Shown here: piece after piece, positions 1 to 8,325 of the stretch
Layout of the letters: the number at the start of each line of letters is the position of its first letter
How positions within the stretch are numbered: the stretch's first letter is position 1
Source of the DNA: Bacilli bacterium
GTDB lineage: Bacteria; Bacillota_I; Bacilli_A; RF39; UBA660
Direction: 5' to 3'
DNA: 18,318 nucleotides
Assembly: GCA_016296435.1 (NCBI GenBank)
Contig: JAEDJI010000013.1
Span: 1-18,318, forward strand
Position numbers and translations under genes: made by a program
Notes under the pieces: generated by a model
Database searches by the model: none
The model's input: only the letters and a program-made list of their open reading frames with translations
What the model was told of the DNA's origin: nothing

Positions 1-10
1 ACGTGAAACA
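1..10. promoter_or_regulatory. partial parS site cut by window edge
   Basis: The first ten bases, ACGTGAAACA, are identical to the last ten bases of the complete 16-bp parS palindrome found at 776-791. The first six bases would lie outside the window. It sits just beyond the tadA stop codon. Without the missing half the match cannot be proven, but a second site about 780 bp from the first fits the clustering of parS sites near origins. Confidence 0.6.
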
Positions 11-18
11 TTTATTTA

Positions 19-462
19 CTACTTACCTCTTATATTCCTAAAAAAATTAGATAACATAATCTTATAATCCTCGACAAATTGATTATCATCACACAAATCA
101 CAAACAATATAATCATAATTACTTTTTAAATTTTTTTCATATTTAGAAGAAATTAAATATTTCACATTTTTAATACGCGATTCTGCGATAGCATTCATAC
201 ACATTTCACAAGGTTTCAAAGTAACGTACATAGTGCAATTATCTAAAATAAAAGTATTCAAATACTTACAAGCTTTAATAATTGCTAATATTTCAGCATG
301 ATATAAAGATATTTTTTTACTATTTTTTTTATTATAAGCTTTAGCAATAATCTTATTTTTATAAACAATAATACAACCAATCGGAACATTATTTGATTTT
401 AATGCCTTTTTTGCTTCTTTTATTGCTAAATTAAAATAATAACCATCATCATAAATTAACAT
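19..462 (-). CDS. tadA: tRNA-specific adenosine deaminase TadA
   Basis: Zinc-dependent deaminase that converts A34 to inosine in the anticodon of tRNA-Arg(ACG). The 147-residue protein has the cytidine-deaminase-fold signatures: VPIG near residues 26-29, the zinc ligand and proton shuttle in YHAE (His55, Glu57), and PCEMC (Cys85, Cys88). The start chosen is the ATG at 462, preceded by GGAGG with a 6-nt gap; an in-frame ATG nine codons upstream has no ribosome-binding site and falls in the U-tract of the SRP RNA. The C-terminal third is Lys/Asn/Cys-rich and does not show the usual KAGA-type segment, so it is a somewhat divergent member. It follows ffs on the same strand and is probably reached by read-through from it. 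Another nucleoside deaminase of the family cannot be wholly excluded. Confidence 0.85.
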   Translation of the reverse strand: MLIYDDGYYFNLAIKEAKKALKSNNVPIGCIIVYKNKIIAKAYNKKNSKKISLYHAEILAIIKACKYLNTFILDNCTMYVTLKPCEMCMNAIAESRIKNVKYLISSKYEKNLKSNYDYIVCDLCDDNQFVEDYKIMLSNFFRNIRGK

Positions 463-481
463 AAAAAACCTCCAAAAAAAA

Positions 482-552
482 GTGCACACGCATAGAGGAT
501 CTTAAGGCTGCTATCTTCCAATCCTGACCTAATTCAATCATATACGTTGCAC
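482..552 (-). ncRNA. ffs: small signal recognition particle RNA (4.5S type)
   Basis: On the minus strand the segment 529-506 reads GGTCAGGATTGGAAGATAGC followed by AGCC, the conserved helix-8 core of bacterial SRP RNA, with GGAA tetraloop (519-516) and the asymmetric-loop bases that bind Ffh. The flanks form a long closing stem: GTGCA at 552-548 pairs with TGCAC at 486-482, continuing through ACGTATA with TATGCGT around one bulge. The apical closing pair is U.G instead of C-G. At about 71 nt it is the short form without an Alu domain, unlike the roughly 270-nt scRNA of Bacillus subtilis. A U8 tract (481-474) follows the closing stem, and the tadA ribosome-binding site starts directly after it. 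Confidence 0.9.
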
Positions 553-560
553 AAATATAT

Positions 561-587
561 ATTATAACAAAATATAAAAATAGTCAA
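561..587 (-). promoter_or_regulatory. promoter of ffs
   Basis: On the minus strand TTGACT (587-582) lies 15 bp before TATAAT (566-561). The -10 is extended, TGTTATAAT (569-561), which can compensate for the short spacer. An alternative -10, TAATAT at 564-559, would give 17 bp. Start of transcription about 9 nt downstream coincides with the G at 552 that begins the SRP RNA closing stem, which supports both calls. Confidence 0.65.
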
Positions 588-775
588 ACAACACAATACA
601 TGTAAAACGTTAAAAAAACTTATTTACAATTATTTAAACAAATATAATTAAGTATTAAAATATTTAATTAAATAAAATGATAGCAACCACTATTAAACTT
701 CAAATAATAAAACATAAATAACAAATCAAAATAATAAAAATACAATTATATATTAATTACTAATAATTTAATTAT

Positions 776-791
776 TGTTTCACGTGAAACA
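776..791. promoter_or_regulatory. parS centromere site
   Basis: TGTTTCACGTGAAACA is a perfect 16-bp palindrome and matches the parS consensus bound by Spo0J/ParB in Bacillota. It lies about 9 kb from the putative oriC, as expected for origin-proximal parS. ParB loads here, hydrolyses CTP and spreads as a clamp, allowing SMC loading and origin segregation. The ParB-family gene in this window has Noc-type rather than ParB-type specificity residues, so the cognate ParB is probably encoded outside. Confidence 0.93.
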
Positions 792-868
792 ATGAATAAC
801 ATACTTATTAACAATTTTTAAAAAATATCAAAAAACATAACAAACATTTGTTCTTTTTTAGATATAAT

Positions 869-888
869 AAAAAAGATGCAAAAGCATC
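869..888 (-). terminator. weak intrinsic terminator after gyrA
   Basis: Directly after the gyrA stop the minus strand forms GATGC-TTTT-GCATC (888-875), a 5-bp stem with a 4-nt loop, followed by six T (874-869). The stem is short, so termination may be partial. Confidence 0.65.
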
Positions 889-890
889 CC

Positions 891-3455
891 TTATTCAGAT
901 TCTGTACTATCTATAAAATCATCAACCTTTTCAGTAACAGTAACAGAAGTAACAACTTGACTATTTTTAAGACTCATCAATCTAACACCTTGAGTATTTC
1001 TCTTCAAAGTTGAAATCTTAGCAACATCAAGTCTAATAACAATACCATTATTAGTTGTAATAATTAAATCTTCATTACCAACAACAGACTTAAAAGCAAT
1101 AATCAAACCATTTTTATCGGTAATATTTAGCGCTTTAACACCCTTACTACCACGATGAGTAAGCCTATACTCACTAACATCCGTTTTCTTACCATAACCA
1201 TTTTCCGTTACCACTAAAATATATTCATTAGCATTAACAATTTCAGCACCAATTACCTTAGAATCATCCAATTCAATACCCTTGACACCAGAAGCACTAC
1301 GACCCATCATACGAACCTCAGTTTCAATAAATCTTACCATTCTTCCTCCATTAGAAGCCATAATAACCTCATCAGTACCAGAAGTCATTTTAACGCTAAT
1401 TAATTCATCATCATCTTTAAGAGTAATAGCTATCTTACCATTCTTTCTAATAGACTCAAATTCTTTTATAGCAGTTCTTTTAACAAGACCATTCATAGTA
1501 AAAAATATTAAACTCTTAGTGTCATCAACATCACTTGGGTTAATAGGAATAATTGAATTAACAATTTCACCCTTTTCCAAAGGTAATAAATTAACAATAG
1601 GCAATCCTTTAGATTGTCTGCTAGATTCAGGAATTTCATAGCCCTTTATTCTATACACCTTACCCAAATTAGTAAAGAATAAAATATGGTCATGAGTAGA
1701 GCAAGTAACTAATTTATTAACAAAATCTTCTTCATTAGTAGCCATACCTTTAATACCAACACCGCCACGATTTTGTGACTTATATGTACTTGTTAACAAT
1801 CTCTTAATATAACCCTTTTCAGTAAGAGAAATCATAATATTTTCAATAGGTATTAAAGACTCATCCTCAATATAATCAATAGCAGTCATATCAATTGTAG
1901 TTCTTCTATTATCCGAAAATTTAGCCTTAATCTCCAACATTTCCTTCTTAATTATAGCAAGAACTTTCTCATTACTAGCTAAAATTGATTTTAATTCTTC
2001 TATTTCAAGTAATAATGCCTGCAATTCTGACTCAATCTTTTCACGTTCTAAACCAGTTAAACGACGTAATTTCAATTCCAAAATAGCATCAGTTTGAACA
2101 TCAGTAAGACCAAATCTAGACATTAACTTTTCCTTAGCTTCAACATCACTTTTAGCTGACTTAATAATTTTAATAACCTCATCAATATTATCTTGTGCAA
2201 TCTTATATCCTTCCAAAATATGAACACGTTTTTCATCTTTTTCTAAATCAAATTTAGTTCTTCTAATAATAACTTCCATTTGGTGATCAATATACTTAGA
2301 TATAATATCCTTCAAACCCAATGTTCTAGGCGTCTTTCCATCAATCATCAACAAAGTTATACCATAACTAATCTGAAAATTTGTATGCTTATATAAATTA
2401 TTAAGAACAACCTGAGGATTTGCATCCCTTTTTAAAGTGATAGTAATCTTAACACCATTCTTTAAATCAGTATGATAATCAGAAATACCATCAATAACCT
2501 TATCCCTTACAAGCTCAGCAACTCTATTTTTTAAATCCATAGTATTAACACCATATGGAACTTCACTAATAACTATACTAGAATGATTACCATTTTCTAC
2601 TATTTCAGCCTTACTTCTAATAGTAATAGTACCTTTACCAGTTTCATAAGCTTTCATAATACCAGAATTACCAAGAATAATTCCCCCAGTTGGAAAATCT
2701 GGACCCTTTATATATTGCATTAAACCTAAAGTGTCAATATCAGGATTATCAATATAAGCAACACATCCATCAATAACTTCACCTAAATTATGAGGAGGAA
2801 TATTAGTAGCCATACCAACAGCAATACCCATAGTCCCATTAACTAAAATATTTGGAAATCTACTAGGTAAAACAACAGGTTCATCAAGTGTTTCATCAAA
2901 ATTCTTAGTCATATTAACAGTATTTTTTCTAATATCGCTAAGAAGCTCAAGTGATAATTTAGATAAACGAGATTCAGTATAACGCATTGCAGCAGCACCA
3001 TCACCCTCAATATTACCAAAGTTACCATGGCCATCAATTAATAAATAACGTTGATTGAAATCTTGAGCCATTCTTACCATAGCTTCATAAATAGAACTAT
3101 CACCATGAGGATGATAATTACCCATTACTTCACCAACAGTCTTTGCACTCTTTCTATGAGGCTTATCGGGAGTATAACCAGAATTAAACATACTCCACAA
3201 AATACGCCTATGAACAGGCTTAAGACCATCCCTTAAATCAGGTAAAGCACGAGAAGTAATTACACTCATTGAATATTCTAAGAAAGAAGTTTTAACTTCA
3301 TCAACAATATTATTTTCTGATAAACTATCACGTTCATGAAAATAACCATTAAATTTATCAACATCAACTTCCACTTTTTCTAAACTTTCATCTAAACTTT
3401 CGGAATTATTAGAAATAGACTCTTCAACATTTTCTATATTATCTTTATTATACAT
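891..3455 (-). CDS. gyrA: DNA gyrase subunit A
   Basis: Breakage-reunion subunit of type IIA topoisomerase; with GyrB it introduces negative supercoils using ATP. The 854-residue protein has the winged-helix/tower core with catalytic Tyr159 in RYTES. The quinolone-determining region [13 protein letters not shown] has Ser120 and Glu124 at the positions equivalent to E. coli Ser83 and Asp87, the usual Gram-positive wild-type state. The C-terminal beta-pinwheel carries a GyrA box QNRGGVG (561-567) in which both usually basic positions of QRRGGKG are neutral. A Ser/Glu/Asp-rich N-terminal extension of about 40 residues precedes the usual start region; the ATG at 3455 is supported by AGGAGGT. It starts 11 bp after gyrB on the same transcript. 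Gyrase is preferred over ParC because of the gyrB pairing and the recognisable box. Confidence 0.97.
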   Translation of the reverse strand: MYNKDNIENVEESISNNSESLDESLEKVEVDVDKFNGYFHERDSLSENNIVDEVKTSFLEYSMSVITSRALPDLRDGLKPVHRRILWSMFNSGYTPDKPHRKSAKTVGEVMGNYHPHGDSSIYEAMVRMAQDFNQRYLLIDGHGNFGNIEGDGAAAMRYTESRLSKLSLELLSDIRKNTVNMTKNFDETLDEPVVLPSRFPNILVNGTMGIAVGMATNIPPHNLGEVIDGCVAYIDNPDIDTLGLMQYIKGPDFPTGGIILGNSGIMKAYETGKGTITIRSKAEIVENGNHSSIVISEVPYGVNTMDLKNRVAELVRDKVIDGISDYHTDLKNGVKITITLKRDANPQVVLNNLYKHTNFQISYGITLLMIDGKTPRTLGLKDIISKYIDHQMEVIIRRTKFDLEKDEKRVHILEGYKIAQDNIDEVIKIIKSAKSDVEAKEKLMSRFGLTDVQTDAILELKLRRLTGLEREKIESELQALLLEIEELKSILASNEKVLAIIKKEMLEIKAKFSDNRRTTIDMTAIDYIEDESLIPIENIMISLTEKGYIKRLLTSTYKSQNRGGVGIKGMATNEEDFVNKLVTCSTHDHILFFTNLGKVYRIKGYEIPESSRQSKGLPIVNLLPLEKGEIVNSIIPINPSDVDDTKSLIFFTMNGLVKRTAIKEFESIRKNGKIAITLKDDDELISVKMTSGTDEVIMASNGGRMVRFIETEVRMMGRSASGVKGIELDDSKVIGAEIVNANEYILVVTENGYGKKTDVSEYRLTHRGSKGVKALNITDKNGLIIAFKSVVGNEDLIITTNNGIVIRLDVAKISTLKRNTQGVRLMSLKNSQVVTSVTVTEKVDDFIDSTESE

Positions 3456-3466
3456 AAATTTACCTC

Positions 3467-5395
3467 CTAAATATCAAGATTTTGTACGTACTTAGCATTT
3501 TCCTCAATAAAAGCTCTTCTAGGTTCTACTTCATCCCCCATTAACTTAGAAAAAATTTGATCAGCAGCCATACAATCATCAACAGTAATCTTTCTCAAAA
3601 CTCTCTTTTCTATATCCATTGTAGTTTCGTTCAACTCTTCAGCATCCATTTCACCAAGTCCTTTCATACGAGCAATTTCAGCACGAGCACGAACATTATC
3701 AGGCAAAGTTGCTAAGTAAGAGTCTTTTTCTTCTTCATTCAAAACATATTTACGAGACTTACCATGTGTAATTCTAAACAAAGGAGGTTGTGCGGCATAA
3801 ACATGACCACCCTCAATTATCGGTTTAAAAAATCTATAAAATAAAGTCAACAATAAAACTCTAATATGAGAACCATCAACATCAGCATCGGTCATAATAA
3901 TAATTTTATCATATCTAAGTTTAGATAAATCAAATTCATTTCCAATACCAGTACCAAAAGCAGTAATAATAGTTCTTATTTCTTCATTAGAAAGTGCTCT
4001 ATCCAGTCTTGCTTTTTCAACATTCAGTATCTTACCTCTTAATGGTAAAATAGCTTGAGTCATAGAATCCCTACCCTTTTTAGCAGATCCTCCAGCACTA
4101 TCCCCTTCGACTATAAATATTTCAGAAACTTTTGGATCCTTACTCTTACAATCAGATAACTTACCAAAAAAATTAGTAGTAGATAAATCAGACTTTCTAG
4201 TAATTTCTCTTGCCTTTCTAGCAGCATTACGAGCTCGACTAGCAAGAATTGCCTTATTAATAATTATTCTAGCATCTTCCGGATTTTCTAATAAAAACCT
4301 TTCAAAACCAGTCGAAAATACGCTATCAGCAAGTTTTCTAACTTCACTATTACCAAGCCTACCCTTAGTTTGTCCTTCAAACTGAGGATTTGGATGCTTA
4401 CAAGAAATTATCATTGTAAGACCTTCTTTAACATCATCACCTGTTAAAGAATCATCTTTTTCTTTAAGAATATTATTTTTTCTAGCATAACTATTAATAA
4501 CCCTAGTCAAAGCTCTCCTAACACCTTCTTCATGTGTACCTCCATCATGAGTATTTATATTATTAACAAAAGAATAAATGTTTTCATTATAACTAGTATT
4601 ATATTGCATAGCAACTTCAAAAAATACTCCTTGTTCTTCCCCTTCTAAATGAATAATATCATTATGAATTGGAGTCTTACCCTGATTTATAAACTTAACA
4701 TACTCACTAATACCACCTTCATAAATAAACTTTTCACCAGTAGTATCTACATAATCCCTATCATCTCTTAATGTTATACAAAGTCCTTTATTCAAAAATG
4801 CTAACTCACGAACTCTAGTTTTTAAAATATCATAATCAAATATTTCACTGTCAAAAATACTAGCATCTGGTTTAAAAGTAACAGTTGTACCAGTTCTATT
4901 TTCACTGCATTTATCAATTACATGAAGAGGTTCGACAGTATGCCCACCATTTTCAAATCTTATATAACTAACTTCGCCATTCTTATAAACTTTTACTTCT
5001 ACCCATTTTGATAAAGCATTTACTACAGAAGCACCTACTCCATGTAATCCTCCAGATACTTTATATCCTCCACCACCAAACTTACCACCAGCATGAAGAA
5101 CAGTATAAACAGTTTCAACAGTACTAATACCAGTCTTTGGATGTATATCAGTAGGAATACCTCGTCCATCATCCTTTACAGTGATCGAATTATCCTTATT
5201 TATAATAATATCAATATTTTTACAATACCCAGCCAAAGCCTCATCAATAGAATTATCAACAATTTCCCAAACTAAATGATGCAACCCCTTAACATCAGTA
5301 GTACCTATATACATACCTGGCCTTTTTCTTACTGCTTCTAGTCCTTCAAGAACTTGAATAGCAGAAGAATCATATTTTTTTTGATTTTCATCCAT
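3467..5395 (-). CDS. gyrB: DNA gyrase subunit B
   Basis: ATPase and TOPRIM subunit of gyrase. From the ATG at 5395 it has 642 residues. The GHKL ATPase domain shows [11 protein letters not shown] (Glu44, Asn48), DDGRGIP (75-81) and the ATP lid [14 protein letters not shown] (115-128). The transducer follows, then QTKGRLGN (342-349). The TOPRIM domain has [10 protein letters not shown] (430-439) and [10 protein letters not shown] (503-512), the acidic metal-binding residues. A GTG nine bases upstream (5404) is in frame, but the ribosome-binding sequence AGGAAG, which overlaps the recF TAG stop, would then touch the start; its spacing fits the ATG at 5395. It is tightly coupled to recF upstream and gyrA downstream. 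Confidence 0.97.
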   Translation of the reverse strand: MDENQKKYDSSAIQVLEGLEAVRKRPGMYIGTTDVKGLHHLVWEIVDNSIDEALAGYCKNIDIIINKDNSITVKDDGRGIPTDIHPKTGISTVETVYTVLHAGGKFGGGGYKVSGGLHGVGASVVNALSKWVEVKVYKNGEVSYIRFENGGHTVEPLHVIDKCSENRTGTTVTFKPDASIFDSEIFDYDILKTRVRELAFLNKGLCITLRDDRDYVDTTGEKFIYEGGISEYVKFINQGKTPIHNDIIHLEGEEQGVFFEVAMQYNTSYNENIYSFVNNINTHDGGTHEEGVRRALTRVINSYARKNNILKEKDDSLTGDDVKEGLTMIISCKHPNPQFEGQTKGRLGNSEVRKLADSVFSTGFERFLLENPEDARIIINKAILASRARNAARKAREITRKSDLSTTNFFGKLSDCKSKDPKVSEIFIVEGDSAGGSAKKGRDSMTQAILPLRGKILNVEKARLDRALSNEEIRTIITAFGTGIGNEFDLSKLRYDKIIIMTDADVDGSHIRVLLLTLFYRFFKPIIEGGHVYAAQPPLFRITHGKSRKYVLNEEEKDSYLATLPDNVRARAEIARMKGLGEMDAEELNETTMDIEKRVLRKITVDDCMAADQIFSKLMGDEVEPRRAFIEENAKYVQNLDI

Positions 5396-5407
5396 ATTTT
5401 TCACTTC

Positions 5408-6490
5408 CTATTTTAAAATCTTTCCATCTTTTAAATTAAAAACACTAGCTTTATTCAATATTTTGGAACTAATATTTTTAACATCTGTAGTAGTTATTAT
5501 AAATTGTATATTAGATTTAATAAACTTCAATAAATTACGCCTTTTTTCAATATCTAATTCACTAAATATGTCATCCAATAATACAATAGGATAATAACCT
5601 TTCACTTCTTTAAATATACTAATCTCACTAAGCTTCAACGATAAAATTGCTACTCTTTGTTGCCCTTGTGAACCATATAATTTTAAATTTTCATCATGAA
5701 GATAAAAATCAAAATCATCCCTATGTGGACCAAACAAAGTAACTTTTTGAGAAATCTCATTAACAAAATTTTCTCTATAAAATTTAACTAATTCATTCTT
5801 GTCATAACAAGGTAAATTACAAACATAATTAATTTTAAGACCTTCTTGCTTCATAATCTTATAATAAACATTAGAAATATTTTCATTTAATTTTGAAATA
5901 AATGCTTTTCTATAATTCATTATAGTAATTGCACGATCAATTAAATTACTAGTAACAACATCAAAGTAATCAAAATTAATATTATTAAAATTCTTTCTTA
6001 TATACTCATTTCTAATTTTAAGTATCTTATTATATTCATTTAAAATCTTAACATATGAAGGATACAATTGACATAACTCCACATTTATAAGATTTCTTCT
6101 AATACAAGGAGATTTTTTAACAATATCTAAAGCATCTGGAGAAAACATAATAACATTCAAATTTGATAAATAATCAGTAACTCTATTACAAACATTACCA
6201 TCAATTCGTAAAACCTTAACATTTTTTTCCAAAATAACTTCTAACTTTTTACTAATTTTTCCTACTTTAATATTTCCCTTAACCTTACCAAATAAAGAGC
6301 CCTTTTTAATAATTTCTTCATCATTTACATTTTTATCAAACTTAGTAAGAGCCAACATATAAATTGCATTAAGTATACTAGTCTTTCCTTGAGCGTTATT
6401 TCCAATAAAAACATTAATATTTTTATTAAGTTCTATATCAATATTTTCAATTTTTCTAAAATTTATAATTTTTAAATTTTTAATATACAT
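5408..6490 (-). CDS. recF: DNA replication and repair protein RecF
   Basis: SMC-like ATPase that with RecO and RecR loads RecA at gaps in single-stranded DNA. The 360 residues show Walker A GNNAQGKTS (30-38), the conserved FGPHRDD (253-259), the ABC signature YGSQGQQR (272-279) and Walker B PIVLLDDIFSELD (301-313), in the order and spacing of the family and at the usual length. The start at 6490 is fixed by homology (MYIKNL), because an in-frame TGA lies two codons upstream. No Shine-Dalgarno precedes it. The only good one (GAGGAG, 6535-6530) is 36 bp further upstream, before an ATG-TAA start-stop pair. The gene has its own extended -10 promoter and is followed by gyrB, whose ribosome-binding site overlaps its stop. 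Confidence 0.95.
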   Translation of the reverse strand: MYIKNLKIINFRKIENIDIELNKNINVFIGNNAQGKTSILNAIYMLALTKFDKNVNDEEIIKKGSLFGKVKGNIKVGKISKKLEVILEKNVKVLRIDGNVCNRVTDYLSNLNVIMFSPDALDIVKKSPCIRRNLINVELCQLYPSYVKILNEYNKILKIRNEYIRKNFNNINFDYFDVVTSNLIDRAITIMNYRKAFISKLNENISNVYYKIMKQEGLKINYVCNLPCYDKNELVKFYRENFVNEISQKVTLFGPHRDDFDFYLHDENLKLYGSQGQQRVAILSLKLSEISIFKEVKGYYPIVLLDDIFSELDIEKRRNLLKFIKSNIQFIITTTDVKNISSKILNKASVFNLKDGKILK

Positions 6491-6520
6491 ATTTCAAATT
6501 AAAATAAAAATATATCAAAT

Positions 6521-6535
6521 TTACATCAACTCCTC
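6521..6535 (-). promoter_or_regulatory. Shine-Dalgarno and start-stop codon pair in recF leader
   Basis: On the minus strand GAGGAG (6535-6530) is followed after TTG by ATG TAA (6526-6521), a minimal upstream start-stop element in the same frame as recF and 12 codons before its start. It is the only good ribosome-binding sequence in the recF leader. Spacing to the ATG is short, so use is uncertain. Confidence 0.4.
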
Positions 6536-6562
6536 AACCAGTATACTCATACTTGCATATAT

Positions 6563-6571
6563 ATTATATCA
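6563..6571 (-). promoter_or_regulatory. extended -10 promoter for recF-gyrB-gyrA
   Basis: TGATATAAT on the minus strand is an exact extended -10 element (TGnTATAAT). No good -35 is visible 17 bp upstream, where the T-tract of the comK terminator lies; extended -10 promoters tolerate this. Its position after the terminator and before recF fits a separate transcript for recF-gyrB-gyrA. Confidence 0.6.
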
Positions 6572-6582
6572 TAAATTAGCCT

Positions 6583-6619
6583 AAAAAAAAACGATTTTAG
6601 TATTTTTAATCGTTTTTTT
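6583..6619 (-). terminator. intrinsic terminator at the end of the comK-like gene
   Basis: The minus strand has ACGATT (6613-6608) pairing with AATCGT (6596-6591) around an 11-nt loop. Flanking A and T runs extend the stem, and a 9-T run ends it (6591-6583). The 5' arm overlaps the last codons and stop of the comK-like gene. The inverted A/T runs could also act on the opposite strand. Confidence 0.7.
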
Positions 6620-7061
6620 CTTCACTTTTTCTCCTTCGAATAATAGATTCTAACAATGTAGATCTAAGAACCTGATTATCAATAGAAAAATAAGGAATAT
6701 CCAATAAAATTTGTTTATCTTTTTTAAAGGTTATAATAGTTTTTTTATCATGCTTATTATAACTAATTAAATTATTCAAAGAAATCCAAATATTTTGTTT
6801 TTCAACTGAAGACTTTACAGGAAAGAATATAATATTTCTACTTTCCTCAACAACTATTGGAGCCTTATAAATACTTCCAAGAATACTCTTTGAACTAGAA
6901 AGTCTACCTTCGTATGAACTTCCAAAATATAAACAACTACGCTCCATAATAGAATAAGCATTATCATCTACAATGTAATCATCATCAGTTTCAATAATTC
7001 TAGATTTCTTATCATTTATTGGAATAATCATTACTGTATTTTTATTAATGTCATAATCCAT
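6606..7061 (-). CDS. comK: ComK-family competence transcription factor, C-terminally short
   Basis: Recognised as ComK-like by comparison with remembered Bacillus subtilis ComK. In B. subtilis, ComK binds A/T boxes and switches on DNA-uptake genes. The 151-residue protein keeps the family's core: ERSCLYFGSSYEGR (40-53; in ComK, DRSCRFFGSSYAGR), KAPIVV (66-71), the IFFP strand (78-81), SS then W-I-S (84-94), and a late IPYFSIDNQVLRS (122-134; compare ISYNSFENQVYRT). It ends about ten residues after the RRRK at 142-145. Bacillus ComK is about 190 residues, so the C-terminal region with the FMLYPK motif recognised by the MecA adaptor is absent. Start at ATG 7061 is supported by GGGGGGTGAT; an ATG in that run is less likely. 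It stands alone between two terminators, in the dnaN-recF gap usually held by yaaA. Whether it controls competence here is unknown. Confidence 0.75.
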   Translation of the reverse strand: MDYDINKNTVMIIPINDKKSRIIETDDDYIVDDNAYSIMERSCLYFGSSYEGRLSSSKSILGSIYKAPIVVEESRNIIFFPVKSSVEKQNIWISLNNLISYNKHDKKTIITFKKDKQILLDIPYFSIDNQVLRSTLLESIIRRRKSEEKND

Positions 7062-7127
7062 ATTATCACCCCCCATACAAAAAATTAATATATAAAAATA
7101 TATTGACCAATACCCTATCATAAATAA

Positions 7128-7157
7128 TTGTCGAAATTTATCGAAAAATGTCGAAAA
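7128..7157. promoter_or_regulatory. three 10-bp-phased TCGAAA repeats (Spo0A-box-like) upstream of comK
   Basis: TCGAAA recurs at 7131, 7141 and 7151, exactly one helical turn apart. The first and third read TGTCGAA (7129-7135 and 7149-7155), matching the 0A-box consensus TGNCGAA; the middle reads TATCGAA. They lie 68-97 bp upstream of the comK-like start and just downstream of the dnaN terminator, in the expected promoter zone, so they look like an operator. TCGATA of the middle repeat and TATGAT could serve as a weak -35/-10 pair on the minus strand. Confidence 0.55.
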
Positions 7158-7170
7158 TCAAAAAAAAATT

Positions 7171-7193
7171 AAAAAAAAGACTAAAACTTAGTC
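7171..7193 (-). terminator. intrinsic terminator after dnaN
   Basis: GACTAA-GTT-TTAGTC (7193-7179 on the minus strand) is a 6-bp stem with a 3-nt loop, followed by eight T (7178-7171) and further T-rich sequence. It begins 14 bp after the dnaN stop and separates dnaA-dnaN from the comK-like gene. A T-run on the other side means it could work in both directions. Confidence 0.85.
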
Positions 7194-7206
7194 AATTTTT
7201 TTAAAT

Positions 7207-8325
7207 TTAATATGTTCTAATAGGTAAAATCAAAGAAATTAAACTATCATCTTCAGCTTCCTTTAATAAAATTGGTCTTATTTCACCTACAAAAGTAAGA
7301 ACTACTTCATCACCTTTAATTTTAGATAAAGCCTCCATCATATATTTACTACTAAATGAAATTTTTATATTTTCAGAACAATTAACACTCATTTTTTCCT
7401 CAACTTTTCCAATTTCTAAAGACATTGAAGTAATTTTTAATAAATTATCATTAATTTCTAAAGTAATAATATTGTTATCCTTATCATTATTAAGAATACT
7501 AGCACGATCAACCATATTATAAAAATCATTTCTATTAATTTTTAAATTAAATAAAATATCATTTGGAATTAAATTTTTTGTATTAGGATAATTACCACTA
7601 ATTAATCTAGACTGAAATATAATATTTTCAAAACCAAATATAACCTTATTATTATATATATACATATTAACATTACCATCAAAATCACTAGGTAAAATCT
7701 TAAATAACTCACCTAAGTTTTTACTTGGTATAATAATATCTACTATTTTTTCAAAACTATCAGATAAATTAATTTTTTTAAGCGCCAATCTATAAGAGTC
7801 AGTAGCACTGCATTCTAATAATTTATTATCAATTTTTATATTAACCCCTGTTAAAACTATTCTAGCCTCATCCATACTAGTAGCATAGTTAGTTTGAGCA
7901 ATCATATTTTTAAGTTCACTAACAGGTAAACTAACAACATCTGAGGAAAGTGTTAAATCAATTTGAGGGTACTCCTTAATATCAATACCATTTAAACTAA
8001 ACTCACTATTTTCAGTATAAATCATTATCTTATAATCATCAAAAAGTTCAATATTAATAAATTTACCTTCTAATTTTCTTATTATATCTAATATATACTT
8101 CCCTTTTACAACAATACTACCAGTATTAATAATTTCTATATTATCATCTTTCTTAATAATAGATTGAATAGTTATATCATTATCTGAAGCAGTAAGAACT
8201 AATTTGTCATCAAAAAGTTCAAACTTTATTCCAGAAAGTATTGGTATAATATTTTTACTTGATAAAGCTTTTGAAACATTATTAAGTGCTTCTAATAGAA
8301 CATTTTTTTTAATTTTAAATTTCAT
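7207..8325 (-). CDS. dnaN: DNA polymerase III beta subunit (sliding clamp)
   Basis: Ring-shaped processivity clamp that tethers PolC/DnaE and many partners to DNA. The 372-residue length is typical for the three-domain beta clamp. The N-terminus MKFKIKK...LLEALNNVSKALS, the stretch IPILSGIKFEL (27-37) and the C-terminal ILPIRTY ending (equivalent to the LPIRT/LPMRL terminus of clamps) are diagnostic. Start at 8325 is supported by GAAGGA seven bases upstream. It follows dnaA after a 161-bp gap that carries the probable unwinding region of the origin, and ends at a strong terminator. Confidence 0.97.
   Translation of the reverse strand: MKFKIKKNVLLEALNNVSKALSSKNIIPILSGIKFELFDDKLVLTASDNDITIQSIIKKDDNIEIINTGSIVVKGKYILDIIRKLEGKFINIELFDDYKIMIYTENSEFSLNGIDIKEYPQIDLTLSSDVVSLPVSELKNMIAQTNYATSMDEARIVLTGVNIKIDNKLLECSATDSYRLALKKINLSDSFEKIVDIIIPSKNLGELFKILPSDFDGNVNMYIYNNKVIFGFENIIFQSRLISGNYPNTKNLIPNDILFNLKINRNDFYNMVDRASILNNDKDNNIITLEINDNLLKITSMSLEIGKVEEKMSVNCSENIKISFSSKYMMEALSKIKGDEVVLTFVGEIRPILLKEAEDDSLISLILPIRTY

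Larger units (their letters stand above)
553..890. other. intergenic region between gyrA and ffs
   Basis: This 338-bp stretch is extremely AT-rich and has no open reading frame I can support. It holds the ffs promoter (561-587), a complete parS (776-791), one exact copy of the DnaA-box-like motif TTATTAACA at 805-813, and the gyrA terminator (869-888). I see nothing recognisable between about 600 and 770. Confidence 0.6.

Noticed and set aside
4560..4568. TTATTAACA inside gyrB (and at 9340-9348 inside dnaA) as DnaA boxes
   Set aside because: Isolated copies in coding sequence are expected by chance at this base composition; only the intergenic clusters were kept.
7062..7206. ComK K-boxes (AAAA-N5-TTTT) upstream of the comK-like gene
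   Set aside because: A- and T-runs of this kind occur everywhere in this AT-rich window, so matches carry no information without comparison to relatives.
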